Assembly (NCBI GenBank): GCA_036260395.1
Contig: DASZZY010000144.1
Coordinates: forward strand, 1 to 39,732
Source of the DNA: DASZZY01 sp036260395
GTDB lineage: Bacteria > Actinomycetota > UBA4738 > CALAEC01
Length of the DNA stretch: 39,732 bases
Direction: 5' to 3'
How positions within the stretch are numbered: the stretch's first letter is position 1; every line of letters begins with the position of its first letter. The notes beneath the pieces are model-generated. The model worked only from the letters and a program-made list of their open reading frames with translations, searched no databases and was not told the origin of the DNA. The translations under genes were made by a program, and so were the position numbers. Positions 31,063 through 39,151 of this stretch are shown piece by piece.

Positions 31063-32898
31063 GTGGCTCCTATCTCGCGCCGCGAGTTCCTCCGGCTCGC
31101 CGGCGGTGCCGCCATGGCCGCTCCGTTCCTTGGCCTTCCCCACATGGCTGGGGCCAGGCCCGACACCCGCAGTTGGACGCTCACGACGCTGGCCCGGACG
31201 ATCGAGCGGGGGCGGGTGCTCGACGAGGGTACGGACGGGGCCTACAACCGCCTGAAGTATGGCCGGGGTGAACCGTACCTCTTCAGAGGCGACCTCGCCG
31301 AAGGCGCTCCGCCCCGCTTCCGGCGGTCGCTCCTCAACCTCGTCCACTACACGGACATGCAGCTCGCAGACCCGCAGTCCCCGTTGCGGGTGGAGTACCT
31401 CGACCGATTCTCCGACCAGGAGTGCGAGCCGATCCCCTTCTCGGGGGCGTTCCGGCCGCAGGAGGCCATCCATTTCCAGGCCTTCGAGCAGATGCTTCGG
31501 ACGGTCCGGAAGATCGGCACCAGCCCGGTGACCGGCGAGCCGTTCCAGTTCGCGATCTGCACCGGTGACAACATCGACAATGAGCACTTCAACGAGCTGC
31601 AGTGGTTCATCGGGCTGATGGATGGCGGGATCATCGACACGAACTCCGGCGGCCCGGAGTTCGAGGGCGTGCAGGCGGTGAGCTGGGGCACCCCCGACAC
31701 CGGGCCCGACCCCGAGTACTGGCACCCGGATCCCGTCAGCGACAAGTACAAGGTCCAGTACGGGTTCCCCAACTACCCGGGGCTGCTGGAGCAAGCCATC
31801 ACGCCGTTTCGCGCCCAGGGCGTGGGGTTCCCCTGGTACTCGTGCTTCGGCAACCACGACGGGCTCATCCAGGGCAACTTCCCGGAGAACCGGACGATGG
31901 AAACCATCGCCGTCGAGCGGTTCAAGGCCACCGGCACGCCGCCGGGGTTCAACCCGTGCGACGAGTTCCAGAACCTGGCTGACCACCCCGAGGGGTTGTT
32001 CGCGGGTGGCGGTCGGCTGGTCATGCCGGATGACCGCCGACGGCTCGTTTCGAGGCAGGAGTACGTCGCGGTCCATCGCAACAGCCCGACGGAGCCCAAG
32101 GGTCACGGGTTCACCAAGGAGAACGAAGATACCGGCACCGCGTACTACTTCGACGACCGGTATCCACTGTTCCGGATGATCACACTGGACACGACGAATC
32201 CCGGCGGTGAATCGCGGGGCAGCATCGGTGCGGCCCAGCTCGCCTGGCTCGAGCAGCGGCTCATCGAAGTGCACTCGAAGTACTACGACGCGGCCGGTAA
32301 CGTCGTCGACACAGGCGACCCGAGCCGGGATCGACTGGTCGTGCTCTTCTCCCACCACGGGATCGCCACGATGGACAACCCATTCGTCAACCCCGACCCG
32401 TTCACCCCGGAGGAGAACGACCAGCCTCGGTCCCACGGTCCGCAGGTCGAGCGGCTCGTCCACCGGTTCCCCAACGTCATCCTGTGGGTCAACGGCCACA
32501 GTCACGCCAATGAGATCCGCCCCCGGATCGACGAGACGAAACGCAACTTTCAGGGCGGCAAGAACGGGTTCTGGGACGTCACGACGTCGGGCATCTGCGA
32601 CTGGCCCACGCAGAGTCGCCTCATCGAGATCATCGACAACGGGAACGGGCTCCTGTCGATCTTCTGCACGATGGTCGATCACGCCGCCCCGCCCGTCCCT
32701 CGGAGCGACGCCGGGATCGCGTTCCTCGCCTCCGTCCATCGCGAGCTGGCAGCGAACGACCCGCAGGACGGATCGGACACACGGCGTGGCGAGCCCGCCG
32801 ACCGGAACGTGGATCTCGTGATCCAGGCGCCGTTCCCGCTCAGCGGCGCGGCGGCCGTGGCTCGGCGGGAACGCCGGCGGCCGGCCATGGCCCGCTGA
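31063..32898 (+). CDS. Tat-exported metallophosphoesterase
   Basis: A 611-residue calcineurin-like phosphoesterase, probably of the TIGR03767 type. The N-terminus has a twin-arginine signal (SRREFLRLAGGAAMAAP), so export by the TatA/TatC system is expected. Metal-binding motifs are CTGDNIDNEHF, CFGNHDGL, SHHGIATM and NGHSHANEI. The first motif reads TDMQ where most members have D-x-H. GTG 31063 puts the twin-arginine motif five residues in; TTG 31003 would add 20 basic residues and has no ribosome-binding site. The 3' end overlaps glpD by 59 bases in antisense. Substrate unknown; phosphodiesters or nucleotides outside the cell are possible. Confidence 0.85.
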   Translation: MAPISRREFLRLAGGAAMAAPFLGLPHMAGARPDTRSWTLTTLARTIERGRVLDEGTDGAYNRLKYGRGEPYLFRGDLAEGAPPRFRRSLLNLVHYTDMQLADPQSPLRVEYLDRFSDQECEPIPFSGAFRPQEAIHFQAFEQMLRTVRKIGTSPVTGEPFQFAICTGDNIDNEHFNELQWFIGLMDGGIIDTNSGGPEFEGVQAVSWGTPDTGPDPEYWHPDPVSDKYKVQYGFPNYPGLLEQAITPFRAQGVGFPWYSCFGNHDGLIQGNFPENRTMETIAVERFKATGTPPGFNPCDEFQNLADHPEGLFAGGGRLVMPDDRRRLVSRQEYVAVHRNSPTEPKGHGFTKENEDTGTAYYFDDRYPLFRMITLDTTNPGGESRGSIGAAQLAWLEQRLIEVHSKYYDAAGNVVDTGDPSRDRLVVLFSHHGIATMDNPFVNPDPFTPEENDQPRSHGPQVERLVHRFPNVILWVNGHSHANEIRPRIDETKRNFQGGKNGFWDVTTSGICDWPTQSRLIEIIDNGNGLLSIFCTMVDHAAPPVPRSDAGIAFLASVHRELAANDPQDGSDTRRGEPADRNVDLVIQAPFPLSGAAAVARRERRRPAMAR

Positions 32899-34396
32899 CA
32901 GACGCCGCCAGCTCCGCATCCATCGTGGCCAGCCGGGTCCTTCGGACCAGCACGTCGTCTCCGGTGAGGGCCATCTCCCGGCGGATCGCGGCCTCGATCT
33001 CCACCCGGAGCACGGGGAGTCCAGGAACCGCCTCCTCGCCGAGCCCCGGGTCGTCGCGGACCAGGTCGAGCACGCCGGACCAGTCGTCGCCGTAGCGGCC
33101 GACCAGGCGTCGCCCGGCGTCGGGGCCCAGTCCCAGCGATCTCGCGGCGGCCGCCGCTCGCTCCAGTTCCTGCCCGTACGGCACCGTGAGCCCCAGCGGC
33201 AGCCGGCGGGTCGGGCAGCGGCCGCCGGCCGCCAGGATCTCGCAGGCGCGGTCGACGACCTGCTCGGCCATCCGCCGGTACGTCGTCAGCTTCCCGCCGG
33301 TGACCGTCAGCAGCCGCGGCGGATCCTCGTAGATCACGTGGCGGCGCGACAGGTCGCGGGTGGCCCCCTTCCGGGTGTCGAGCAGCGGGCGGACGCCGGC
33401 CCACGAGGCGCGCACGTCGGCCGGGCCGAGGTCCCCCTCGAAGGCTCGGGCCAGCGAGCCCAGGACGACCTCGACGTCCTCCCGCTCCACGGTCGGCGAC
33501 GGCAGCGGCCCGTCGTAGGGCGTATCCGTGGTGCCCGCATACACCCGCGGCCCCCAGGGGATGGCGAACACCATGGCGCCCCCGCCGGCCACGGAGGGCA
33601 CGGTGACCGCGCACCGGACCGGGAGGCGGCTGCGGGGGAGGACCACGTGGACACCCTTGCTGGGGCGGAGGGCCGGCGGGCGCCGGACCACGTGCGCGTG
33701 GACCCGCGAGGCCCACACGCCGGTGGCGTTCACGACGACGCCCGCCCGCACGTCGAGCGACCCCCCGGAGATGCGGTCCCGCACCGTCGCGCCGCGGACC
33801 CGGCCGTCGCCAAGTAGGTCCTCGACCTCCGCGTGGTTGGCGACCAGCGCGCCGCGGGCCGCCGCCTGGCGGACGACCTCCAGCGTCAGGCGGGCGTCGT
33901 CGGTCCGGCAGTCGAACGCCAGGTAGCCGCCGCTGGCACGGAGCAGCGTGGGGGCCAGCCGCCGCGCGTCGTCGGGCGTCGCCCAGCGGTGCCGGGCGGG
34001 GTTCCGGCCGACCGTCAGGGCGTCGTACAGCGCGAGCCCGGTCCCCATGTACAGCCGGTTGGCCGGCCGCCGGATCGGGATGAGGAACCCGAGCGGACGG
34101 ACCAGGTGCGGCGCCAGCCGCCGGAGCCGCTCGCGTTCCCGGAGCGACTCGTAGACCAAGCCCAGCTCCCCGTGGCGAAGGTACCGGGCCCCGCCGTGGA
34201 CCAGCCGGGAAGACCGTCCCGAGGTCCCGGAGGCGAAATCCTCGCGCTCCACGAGGCCCACCGAGAGCCCCCGGGCCGCGGCGTCGAGGGCCACGCCGGC
34301 GCCGGTGATCCCCCCGCCGATCACCAGGACGTCCAGCGCCCGGTCCGCCATGGCGGCCAGATGCTGGAGGCGGTTCTCCGCGGACATCGGGAGCAC
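32840..34396 (-). CDS. glpD: FAD-dependent glycerol-3-phosphate dehydrogenase
   Basis: A 518-residue membrane-associated enzyme that oxidises glycerol-3-phosphate to DHAP and passes electrons to quinone. The FAD-binding motif VIGGGITGAGVALDAA is followed by FASGTSGRSSRLVHGGARYL. YAGTTDTPYDG and TGGKLTTYR are also typical. The C-terminal helical domain (about 390-500) is complete. The GTG at 34396 is 6 bases after TACAAT on the same strand, so the start is leaderless. The DHAP it makes is the precursor for the acyl-DHAP used by AGPS-like enzymes, consistent with the nearby lipid genes. It is divergent from the M24 peptidase gene, and its last 59 bases overlap the phosphoesterase gene. Confidence 0.94.
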   Translation of the reverse strand: MLPMSAENRLQHLAAMADRALDVLVIGGGITGAGVALDAAARGLSVGLVEREDFASGTSGRSSRLVHGGARYLRHGELGLVYESLRERERLRRLAPHLVRPLGFLIPIRRPANRLYMGTGLALYDALTVGRNPARHRWATPDDARRLAPTLLRASGGYLAFDCRTDDARLTLEVVRQAAARGALVANHAEVEDLLGDGRVRGATVRDRISGGSLDVRAGVVVNATGVWASRVHAHVVRRPPALRPSKGVHVVLPRSRLPVRCAVTVPSVAGGGAMVFAIPWGPRVYAGTTDTPYDGPLPSPTVEREDVEVVLGSLARAFEGDLGPADVRASWAGVRPLLDTRKGATRDLSRRHVIYEDPPRLLTVTGGKLTTYRRMAEQVVDRACEILAAGGRCPTRRLPLGLTVPYGQELERAAAAARSLGLGPDAGRRLVGRYGDDWSGVLDLVRDDPGLGEEAVPGLPVLRVEIEAAIRREMALTGDDVLVRRTRLATMDAELAASVSGPWPAAGVPAEPRPPRR

Positions 34397-34402
34397 CCAG
34401 CG

Positions 34403-34408
34403 ATTGTA
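34403..34408 (-). promoter_or_regulatory. -10 box of glpD (leaderless)
   Basis: On the minus strand TACAAT ends 6 bases before the GTG at 34396. It is 38 bases from the divergent peptidase -10 box. Confidence 0.65.
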
Positions 34409-34445
34409 GGGCCGTGCCGCCGGGCGCTGGCGCCCGGGGCCTCCG

Positions 34446-34451
34446 TATGAT
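34446..34451 (+). promoter_or_regulatory. -10 box of the M24 peptidase gene (leaderless)
   Basis: TATGAT ends 7 bases before the GTG at 34459. It overlaps the in-frame ATG at 34447, which would therefore not be a start. Confidence 0.65.
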
Positions 34452-34458
34452 GTCCGCC

Positions 34459-35556
34459 GTGGTCCCGGATCACCCTTCCCGGCTGCACCGGACGGCCAGC
34501 GCCGTCGTCGAGCGGGATCTCGGGGCGCTGCTCGTGACGCCGTCCGCGGATCTCCGGTGGCTGGTCGGCTACCGCCCGCCGCCGCTCGAGCGCCTCACCT
34601 GTCTCGTCCTCCGTCCGGAGGGGCCATCGGTCCTGGTCGTCCCGGCGCTGGAGCGGCCGCTGGCCGAGGCGTCCTCGGCCGGTCGTCTCGTGGAGATCGC
34701 CGCCTGGGACGAGACCGACGACCCCTACGCGCTCGTGGGCCGGATCGTCGGCGGCGACGGGCCCGTGGCGTGCTCGGACCGGATGTGGGCCACGCACCTG
34801 CTCCGCCTTCAGGCCGCGATGGGGGACCGCGCGTTCGTCTCGGCGACGCCGATCCTCGGGCCGCTGCGCGCGGTGAAGGACGGGCAAGAGCTCGCGCTGC
34901 TCGAGCGCGCCGCGCGGTACGCGGACGAGGCGTTCGGCCGCCTGGTGGCCACCCGGCTGGAGACGCTGAACGAGCGAGAGGTCGCCGGCCGGGTCGCCGA
35001 GCTGCTCGTCCAGATCGGGCATGACGACGTGGCATTCACGATCGTGGGAGCCGGGCCCAACGGCGCCTCGCCGCACCACGAGCCCGGCGACCGGGAGCTG
35101 CACGCCGGCGACGCCGTGGTCCTCGACTTCGGCGGCCGCACCGGCGGGTACTGCTCTGACCTGAGTCGCACGGTCGCCGTGGTGGAGTCGCCCCGGGGGT
35201 TCGAGGCGGTGTACGAGGTCGTCCGCGAGGCGCAGGAGGCCGCGTTCCGGGCCGTCCGTCCGGGCGTCCCCGCCGAGGAGGTGGACCGCGTCGCCCGGAC
35301 CGTCATCTCCGACGCCGGCTACGGGGAGCTGTTCATCCACCGGACCGGCCACGGCATCGGGCTCGAGGAGCACGAGGCCCCGTACATCGTCGCGGGGAAC
35401 GAGGAGCCGCTCCGGCCCGGGATGTGCTTCTCGATCGAGCCGGGGATCTACCTGCCGGGGGCGTTCGGCGTCCGGATCGAGGACGTGGTGGCCGTCACGG
35501 ACGACGGCGCCGAGCGCCTGAACCGGGCCTCACGCGACCTGGAGATCGTCCGCTGA
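34459..35556 (+). CDS. M24 family Xaa-Pro dipeptidase/aminopeptidase
   Basis: A 365-residue metallopeptidase that cleaves N-terminal X-Pro bonds, probably in the cytoplasm to recycle proline peptides. An N-terminal creatinase-like domain (about 1-130) precedes the pita-bread catalytic domain. Metal ligands can be read in VVLDFGG, SDLSRT, HRTGHGIG, SIEPG and RIEDVV. M. tuberculosis has a similar gene, pepE (Rv2089c), near helY, so this may be its homologue. The GTG at 34459 is chosen over the earlier in-frame starts because the -10 box lies across them. It probably acts on short peptides, which could include proteasome products, though that link is only inferred. Confidence 0.92.
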   Translation: MVPDHPSRLHRTASAVVERDLGALLVTPSADLRWLVGYRPPPLERLTCLVLRPEGPSVLVVPALERPLAEASSAGRLVEIAAWDETDDPYALVGRIVGGDGPVACSDRMWATHLLRLQAAMGDRAFVSATPILGPLRAVKDGQELALLERAARYADEAFGRLVATRLETLNEREVAGRVAELLVQIGHDDVAFTIVGAGPNGASPHHEPGDRELHAGDAVVLDFGGRTGGYCSDLSRTVAVVESPRGFEAVYEVVREAQEAAFRAVRPGVPAEEVDRVARTVISDAGYGELFIHRTGHGIGLEEHEAPYIVAGNEEPLRPGMCFSIEPGIYLPGAFGVRIEDVVAVTDDGAERLNRASRDLEIVR

Positions 35557-35567
35557 CCGCGCCGTGG

Positions 35568-35588
35568 TAACCTACGCGTCGGTAGGTT
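35568..35588 (+). promoter_or_regulatory. -10 box with overlapping inverted-repeat operator
   Basis: AACCTAC (35569-35575), a 6-base spacer and GTAGGTT (35582-35588) form a perfect 7-base inverted repeat. It overlaps a TAACCT -10 box (35568-35573) and the likely transcription start. The acyl-CoA dehydrogenase GTG follows at 35620. A TetR-like repressor is the usual reader of such sites upstream of acyl-CoA dehydrogenase genes; none is encoded in the window. Confidence 0.6.
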
Positions 35589-35619
35589 CCAGCGCAGCGA
35601 AACGACCGGGAGGTGCCCC

Positions 35620-36801
35620 GTGGCCGTCGTCCAGATCCCGGACGAGCTGAAGGAGCTCCGCAACACCCTTCGGGACTTCATCGACCGCGAGATCCGGCCG
35701 GTCGAGGAGTCCTACCGCCAGGACATCCAGGACGGGAACTACGCACCGCTGAAGGACGAGCGGCGGAAGATCCGCAAGCGCGCCGCGGAGCTGGGGTTCT
35801 GGACGCTCCACATGCCGGAGGAGGTCGGCGGCATGGGCCTGTCCTACCTCGGCCAGGTCCTCCTGATCGAGGAGGCCACCCGGCAAGGGCTCGTCCTCAC
35901 CCACAACGAGGCGATCTTCCCGATCGTCACCGGCCCCACGCCGGTGTATCTCGACTGCACCGACCCGCAGCGCGAGAAGTACCTGGCGCCGCTGATGACG
36001 GCCGACAAGGCGTCGTGCTTCGCGCTCACCGAGCCGGAGGCCGGCTCCGACGCCACCCGCATCAAGACGAAGGCCACGCTCGAGGACGGACACTGGGTCC
36101 TGAACGGCCGGAAGCACTTCATCACCGGTGGCGACGAGGCGGACTTCGCGCTGGTGTTCGCGGTCACCGACGCGGAGAAGCGTGCCAAGGGAGGGATCAC
36201 GGCCTTCCTCGTGGACGCCGACACCCCCGGGTTCTCGGTCAGCCGGATCCAGCACACGATGTCGCCGATCCAGAACCCCGCGGAGCTGACGTTCTCCGAC
36301 TGCCGGGTGCCGGAGGAGAACGTCCTCGGCGACGTCGGGTACGGGTTCTACTCGGCCATGAAGGGCATCAACGGCGCGCGGCTGCAGATCGCCGCCACCG
36401 CGCTTGGGGTTGCCCGGGACCTGCTGGAGCGGATGATCGGGTTCGCCGGCGACCGGGTGGCGTTCGGGCGGCCGATCGGCGCCAACCAGTACGTCCAGGG
36501 CATGATCGTCGACTCGTTCGCGGAGCTGGAGCAGGCCCGGCTCCTGGTGTACTCGCTGGCCGGCGACATCGACGAGGGGGCCGAGGGGCGCCGGGAGGCG
36601 GCGCTGGCCAAGCTGGTGGCCACCGAGATGGTCAACCGGGTCGCCGACCGCTGCATCCAGGTCCACGGGGGGAACGGGTTCATGACCGAGATGGGCCTGG
36701 AGATCTGGTTCCGCGACGTCCGCGCCATGCGGCTGTACGAGGGGACGTCCGAGATCCTCCGCTCGAACGTGGCCAAGACGCTCGGGCTGCCGCAGCTCTA
36801 G
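35620..36801 (+). CDS. Acyl-CoA dehydrogenase
   Basis: A 393-residue FAD-dependent enzyme that introduces the alpha-beta double bond in acyl-CoA during fatty-acid or amino-acid breakdown. Family motifs include FALTEPEAGSDA (FAD/substrate site), a ...FITGG... strand and the C-terminal VHGGNGFMTE...LYEGTSEILR. The position normally holding the catalytic Glu lies in the YEGTSEI block, as in short-chain members. The GTG start follows GGGAGGTG. The stop shares the palindrome CTAG with the convergent gene at 36798. Chain length is not predictable; the operator upstream suggests control by a ligand-responsive repressor. Confidence 0.94.
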   Translation: MAVVQIPDELKELRNTLRDFIDREIRPVEESYRQDIQDGNYAPLKDERRKIRKRAAELGFWTLHMPEEVGGMGLSYLGQVLLIEEATRQGLVLTHNEAIFPIVTGPTPVYLDCTDPQREKYLAPLMTADKASCFALTEPEAGSDATRIKTKATLEDGHWVLNGRKHFITGGDEADFALVFAVTDAEKRAKGGITAFLVDADTPGFSVSRIQHTMSPIQNPAELTFSDCRVPEENVLGDVGYGFYSAMKGINGARLQIAATALGVARDLLERMIGFAGDRVAFGRPIGANQYVQGMIVDSFAELEQARLLVYSLAGDIDEGAEGRREAALAKLVATEMVNRVADRCIQVHGGNGFMTEMGLEIWFRDVRAMRLYEGTSEILRSNVAKTLGLPQL

Positions 36802-37232
36802 GCGAAGCCAACAAGCTCCGGCGGCACCAGCACCCGCCAGGAGTTGCCGTGGCGGGCCAGCCGCCAGGCCCGGACCGGGGGTCCCTCGATGCGCACGACG
36901 GCGACGTCGCCCCGCAGCGTGGCCTGCTGGAGGTCGAAGTCGGCGTCGATGGCCCGGTCCACGCGGTCGAGCAGGTCGCACCACCGCGCCTCGTCGATCT
37001 CCTCCGTGGCCGAAGCGTCGAGCAGGCGGTAGCTCCCGGCGCAGTCGCCGGCGTCCACCCTGAGGGCGAACTCACGGAGGATCTCGCCAGGCCCGCGGGT
37101 CCGGTTGTAGAGCAGGAACAGCAGGCCGGAGACCGCCCCGACGGCGACGATGACGGAGATCACGACCACCACGGTGGGGACGGCCGGCCGCCACCGCACC
37201 GCTCCGTTGACCTGCGAGGGCGTCTCGCTCAT
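36798..37232 (-). CDS. Membrane-anchored hypothetical protein
   Basis: A 144-residue protein with a short cytoplasmic N-terminus, one membrane helix (about 19-42) and an extracytoplasmic domain of mixed alpha/beta type (about 45-144) holding two Cys (DAGDC and RWCDL) that could form a disulfide. The size and pattern recall NTF2-like or DUF4878-like lipoprotein domains, but no family is secure. Its stop codon shares CTAG with the convergent acyl-CoA dehydrogenase. On the minus strand TACGCT ends 9 bases before its ATG, again a leaderless layout. Confidence 0.65.
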   Translation of the reverse strand: MSETPSQVNGAVRWRPAVPTVVVVISVIVAVGAVSGLLFLLYNRTRGPGEILREFALRVDAGDCAGSYRLLDASATEEIDEARWCDLLDRVDRAIDADFDLQQATLRGDVAVVRIEGPPVRAWRLARHGNSWRVLVPPELVGFA

Positions 37233-37241
37233 GCGCCGGCC

Positions 37242-37254
37242 AGCGTACTAGGCT
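37242..37254. promoter_or_regulatory. Back-to-back -10 boxes of two divergent genes
   Basis: TACGCT on the minus strand (37247-37242) serves the membrane-anchored hypothetical gene. TAGGCT on the plus strand (37249-37254) can serve the VOC gene, which has a GGAGGAGAG ribosome-binding site and starts at 37289. The two boxes are one base apart, so polymerases would compete. Confidence 0.45.
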
Positions 37255-37288
37255 GAGCATCCGACCGCCCGGACCGGAGGAGAGACCG

Positions 37289-37672
37289 ATGCTCGAGACG
37301 TTCACCGCGTTCGCCACGCTGCCGGCGGCCGACCTCGACCGGGCCAAGGCTTGGTACCGCGAGAAGCTGGGCCTCGAACCGTTCGCCGAGGATGCCGGCG
37401 GGGTGTGGTTCGAGAGCGGGGGCCACCCGTTCCTCGTGTATCCCAGCCAGTTCGCCGGGACGGCGCGCAGCACGGCCATCGGCTGGCACGTCGACGACAT
37501 CCGGGCAACGGTCGATGCGCTCCGCGACCGCGGCGTGACGTTCGAGGAATACGACCTCCCGGAGGTGAAGACGGAGCGCGGGATCGCCCGGATCGGGACC
37601 TACCTCGCGGCGTGGTTCCGCGACAGCGAGGGGAACCTCCTGATGATCGACCACCCCGGCGGAGCGGCCTGA
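37289..37672 (+). CDS. VOC superfamily (glyoxalase/bleomycin-resistance fold) protein
   Basis: A 127-residue single-module VOC protein (paired beta-alpha-beta-beta-beta units). AFATLPAADLDRAKAWYREKLGL near the start and GTYLAAWFRDSEGNLLMI near the end are typical. Metal-ligand positions are not obvious at every expected site: a His in GWHVDD is present and Glu/Asp candidates follow. Function could be lactoylglutathione lyase-like, dioxygenase-like or ligand binding; I cannot choose. A strong GGAGGAGAG site precedes the ATG. Confidence 0.85.
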   Translation: MLETFTAFATLPAADLDRAKAWYREKLGLEPFAEDAGGVWFESGGHPFLVYPSQFAGTARSTAIGWHVDDIRATVDALRDRGVTFEEYDLPEVKTERGIARIGTYLAAWFRDSEGNLLMIDHPGGAA

Positions 37673-37706
37673 CGGCCACGGCGTTCCGGGGACCGGCCGG
37701 AGCCGC

Positions 37707-39101
37707 TCAGCCGGACAGGGGCCGGACGCGCGTCCCCTCCGCACTGTCCATGACTTCCCACCCCAGGCCGCGGAGGCGCTCCCTGAGCGCGTCGCTCTTG
37801 GCGAAGTCGCGGCTCTTCCGGGCGGCGTCGCGCTCCTCGACCAGGGCCTGCACGTCCGGGGGGACCTCGAAGCCCTCCCGCGCCAGGCGCTCGATGTCCA
37901 GGCCCAGCACCTGGTCCCACGACGCCAGCAGGGCGTACTTGTCGCCGTCCGCGATGTCGGCCGAGGCCGCTTCGTTGAGGACCTTGACCGAGGTGGGCAG
38001 GTCGAGGTCGTCGGATACCGCGTCCCGGAATCGCCGGTCGATGTCCTTGGCCTCCGGCGAGAGGCCGTCGCGGTCCGCCGGCGCCCACTCGAGCATGCGC
38101 TTGCGGAGGCGGCTGAGCGTGCGGTCGGCCGTGGCCAGCGCCTCCCAGTGGAAATCGAGCAGGTTCCGGTACCGGGTCTGGAAGCACAGCAGGCGGAACG
38201 AGAGCGGGTCGTAACCGCGCTCGGCGACGTCGCGGATCGTCCAGACGTTCCCCGTGGACTTGGCCATCTTCTGGCCCTCGGCCAGGAGGTGGCCGCCGTG
38301 GACCCACAGGCCGACCACCCGGTGGCCGGCGACGCCGTCCGATTGGGCGATCTCGTCCTCGTGGTGGGGGAACACCAGGTCCATCCCACCCGTGTGGACG
38401 TCGAAGCGATCCCCGAGGTACTTCATCGACATCGCCGAGCACTCGATGTGCCAGCCGGGGAACCCCTCCCCCCAGGGGCTGTCCCACTTCATGAGCCGGT
38501 CGGCGCCAGCCGCCTTCCACAGCGCGAAGTCCGCATGGTGGCGCTTCCGGCCGTCGCGCTCGAGGTCCCGGTGGCCCGGCTCGAGGTTCTCGAGCGTGTT
38601 CCGAGAGAGCCTCCCGTAGTCCGGGAACGAGCGGACGTCGAAGTAGACGGTGCCGTCGTCGAGGGCATACGCGTGCCCCCGCTCGATCAGCACGCGGGTG
38701 AGCTGGATCATCTCGGCGATGTGGTCGGTGGCCTTGGGGTTCTCGTGCGGGGGGAGGATCCCGATGGCCGCGATGTCCTCGCGGAACATCAGGGTGTACT
38801 TCTCGGCGATATCCCACGGCGACAGGCCCTCGTCGCCTACGGCCAGCTCCATCCGGTCCACGCCGCCCTGTGAGGCCTCGTCGACCATGTGGCCCACGTC
38901 GGTGATGTTCACGACCTGGGTGACGTCGTAGCCCTCGAACTCCAGCGCCCGCCGGAGCAGGTCCGACAGGAGGAACGTCCGCAGGTTCCCGATGTGGACC
39001 GGGCGGTACACGGTGGGCCCGCAGGTGTACATCCGGACCTTCCGATCGTCGACCGGGTGGAGCTCCTCGACGCGGCGCGTGAGGGTGTTGTAGAGCCGCA
39101 C
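37707..39101 (-). CDS. cysS: Cysteinyl-tRNA synthetase
   Basis: A 464-residue class I synthetase that charges tRNA-Cys. The HIGH-type motif is HIGN (PVHIGNLRTF). The zinc ligands are visible at Cys in YTCGPTVY, Cys in WHIECSAMS, and His/Glu in HHEDEIAQS. The KMSKS motif reads KMAKS. The DALR-like anticodon domain and C-terminal tail are complete. The mycothiol ligase MshC is a paralogue, but it is shorter and lacks the full C-terminal domain, so CysS is preferred. The GTG at 39101 is 6 bases after TATCCT on the same strand. It is transcribed divergently from the next acyl-CoA dehydrogenase. Confidence 0.95.
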   Translation of the reverse strand: MRLYNTLTRRVEELHPVDDRKVRMYTCGPTVYRPVHIGNLRTFLLSDLLRRALEFEGYDVTQVVNITDVGHMVDEASQGGVDRMELAVGDEGLSPWDIAEKYTLMFREDIAAIGILPPHENPKATDHIAEMIQLTRVLIERGHAYALDDGTVYFDVRSFPDYGRLSRNTLENLEPGHRDLERDGRKRHHADFALWKAAGADRLMKWDSPWGEGFPGWHIECSAMSMKYLGDRFDVHTGGMDLVFPHHEDEIAQSDGVAGHRVVGLWVHGGHLLAEGQKMAKSTGNVWTIRDVAERGYDPLSFRLLCFQTRYRNLLDFHWEALATADRTLSRLRKRMLEWAPADRDGLSPEAKDIDRRFRDAVSDDLDLPTSVKVLNEAASADIADGDKYALLASWDQVLGLDIERLAREGFEVPPDVQALVEERDAARKSRDFAKSDALRERLRGLGWEVMDSAEGTRVRPLSG

Positions 39102-39107
39102 GCGGAC

Positions 39108-39113
39108 AGGATA
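39108..39113 (-). promoter_or_regulatory. -10 box of cysS (leaderless)
   Basis: On the minus strand TATCCT ends 6 bases before the GTG at 39101. Confidence 0.65.
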
Positions 39114-39138
39114 GGGGAGCGGGTCCGGCGTCGTCGGG

Positions 39139-39144
39139 TACGCT
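39139..39144 (+). promoter_or_regulatory. -10 box of the terminal acyl-CoA dehydrogenase gene (leaderless)
   Basis: TACGCT ends 7 bases before the GTG at 39152. Confidence 0.6.
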
Positions 39145-39151
39145 AGTCGCC

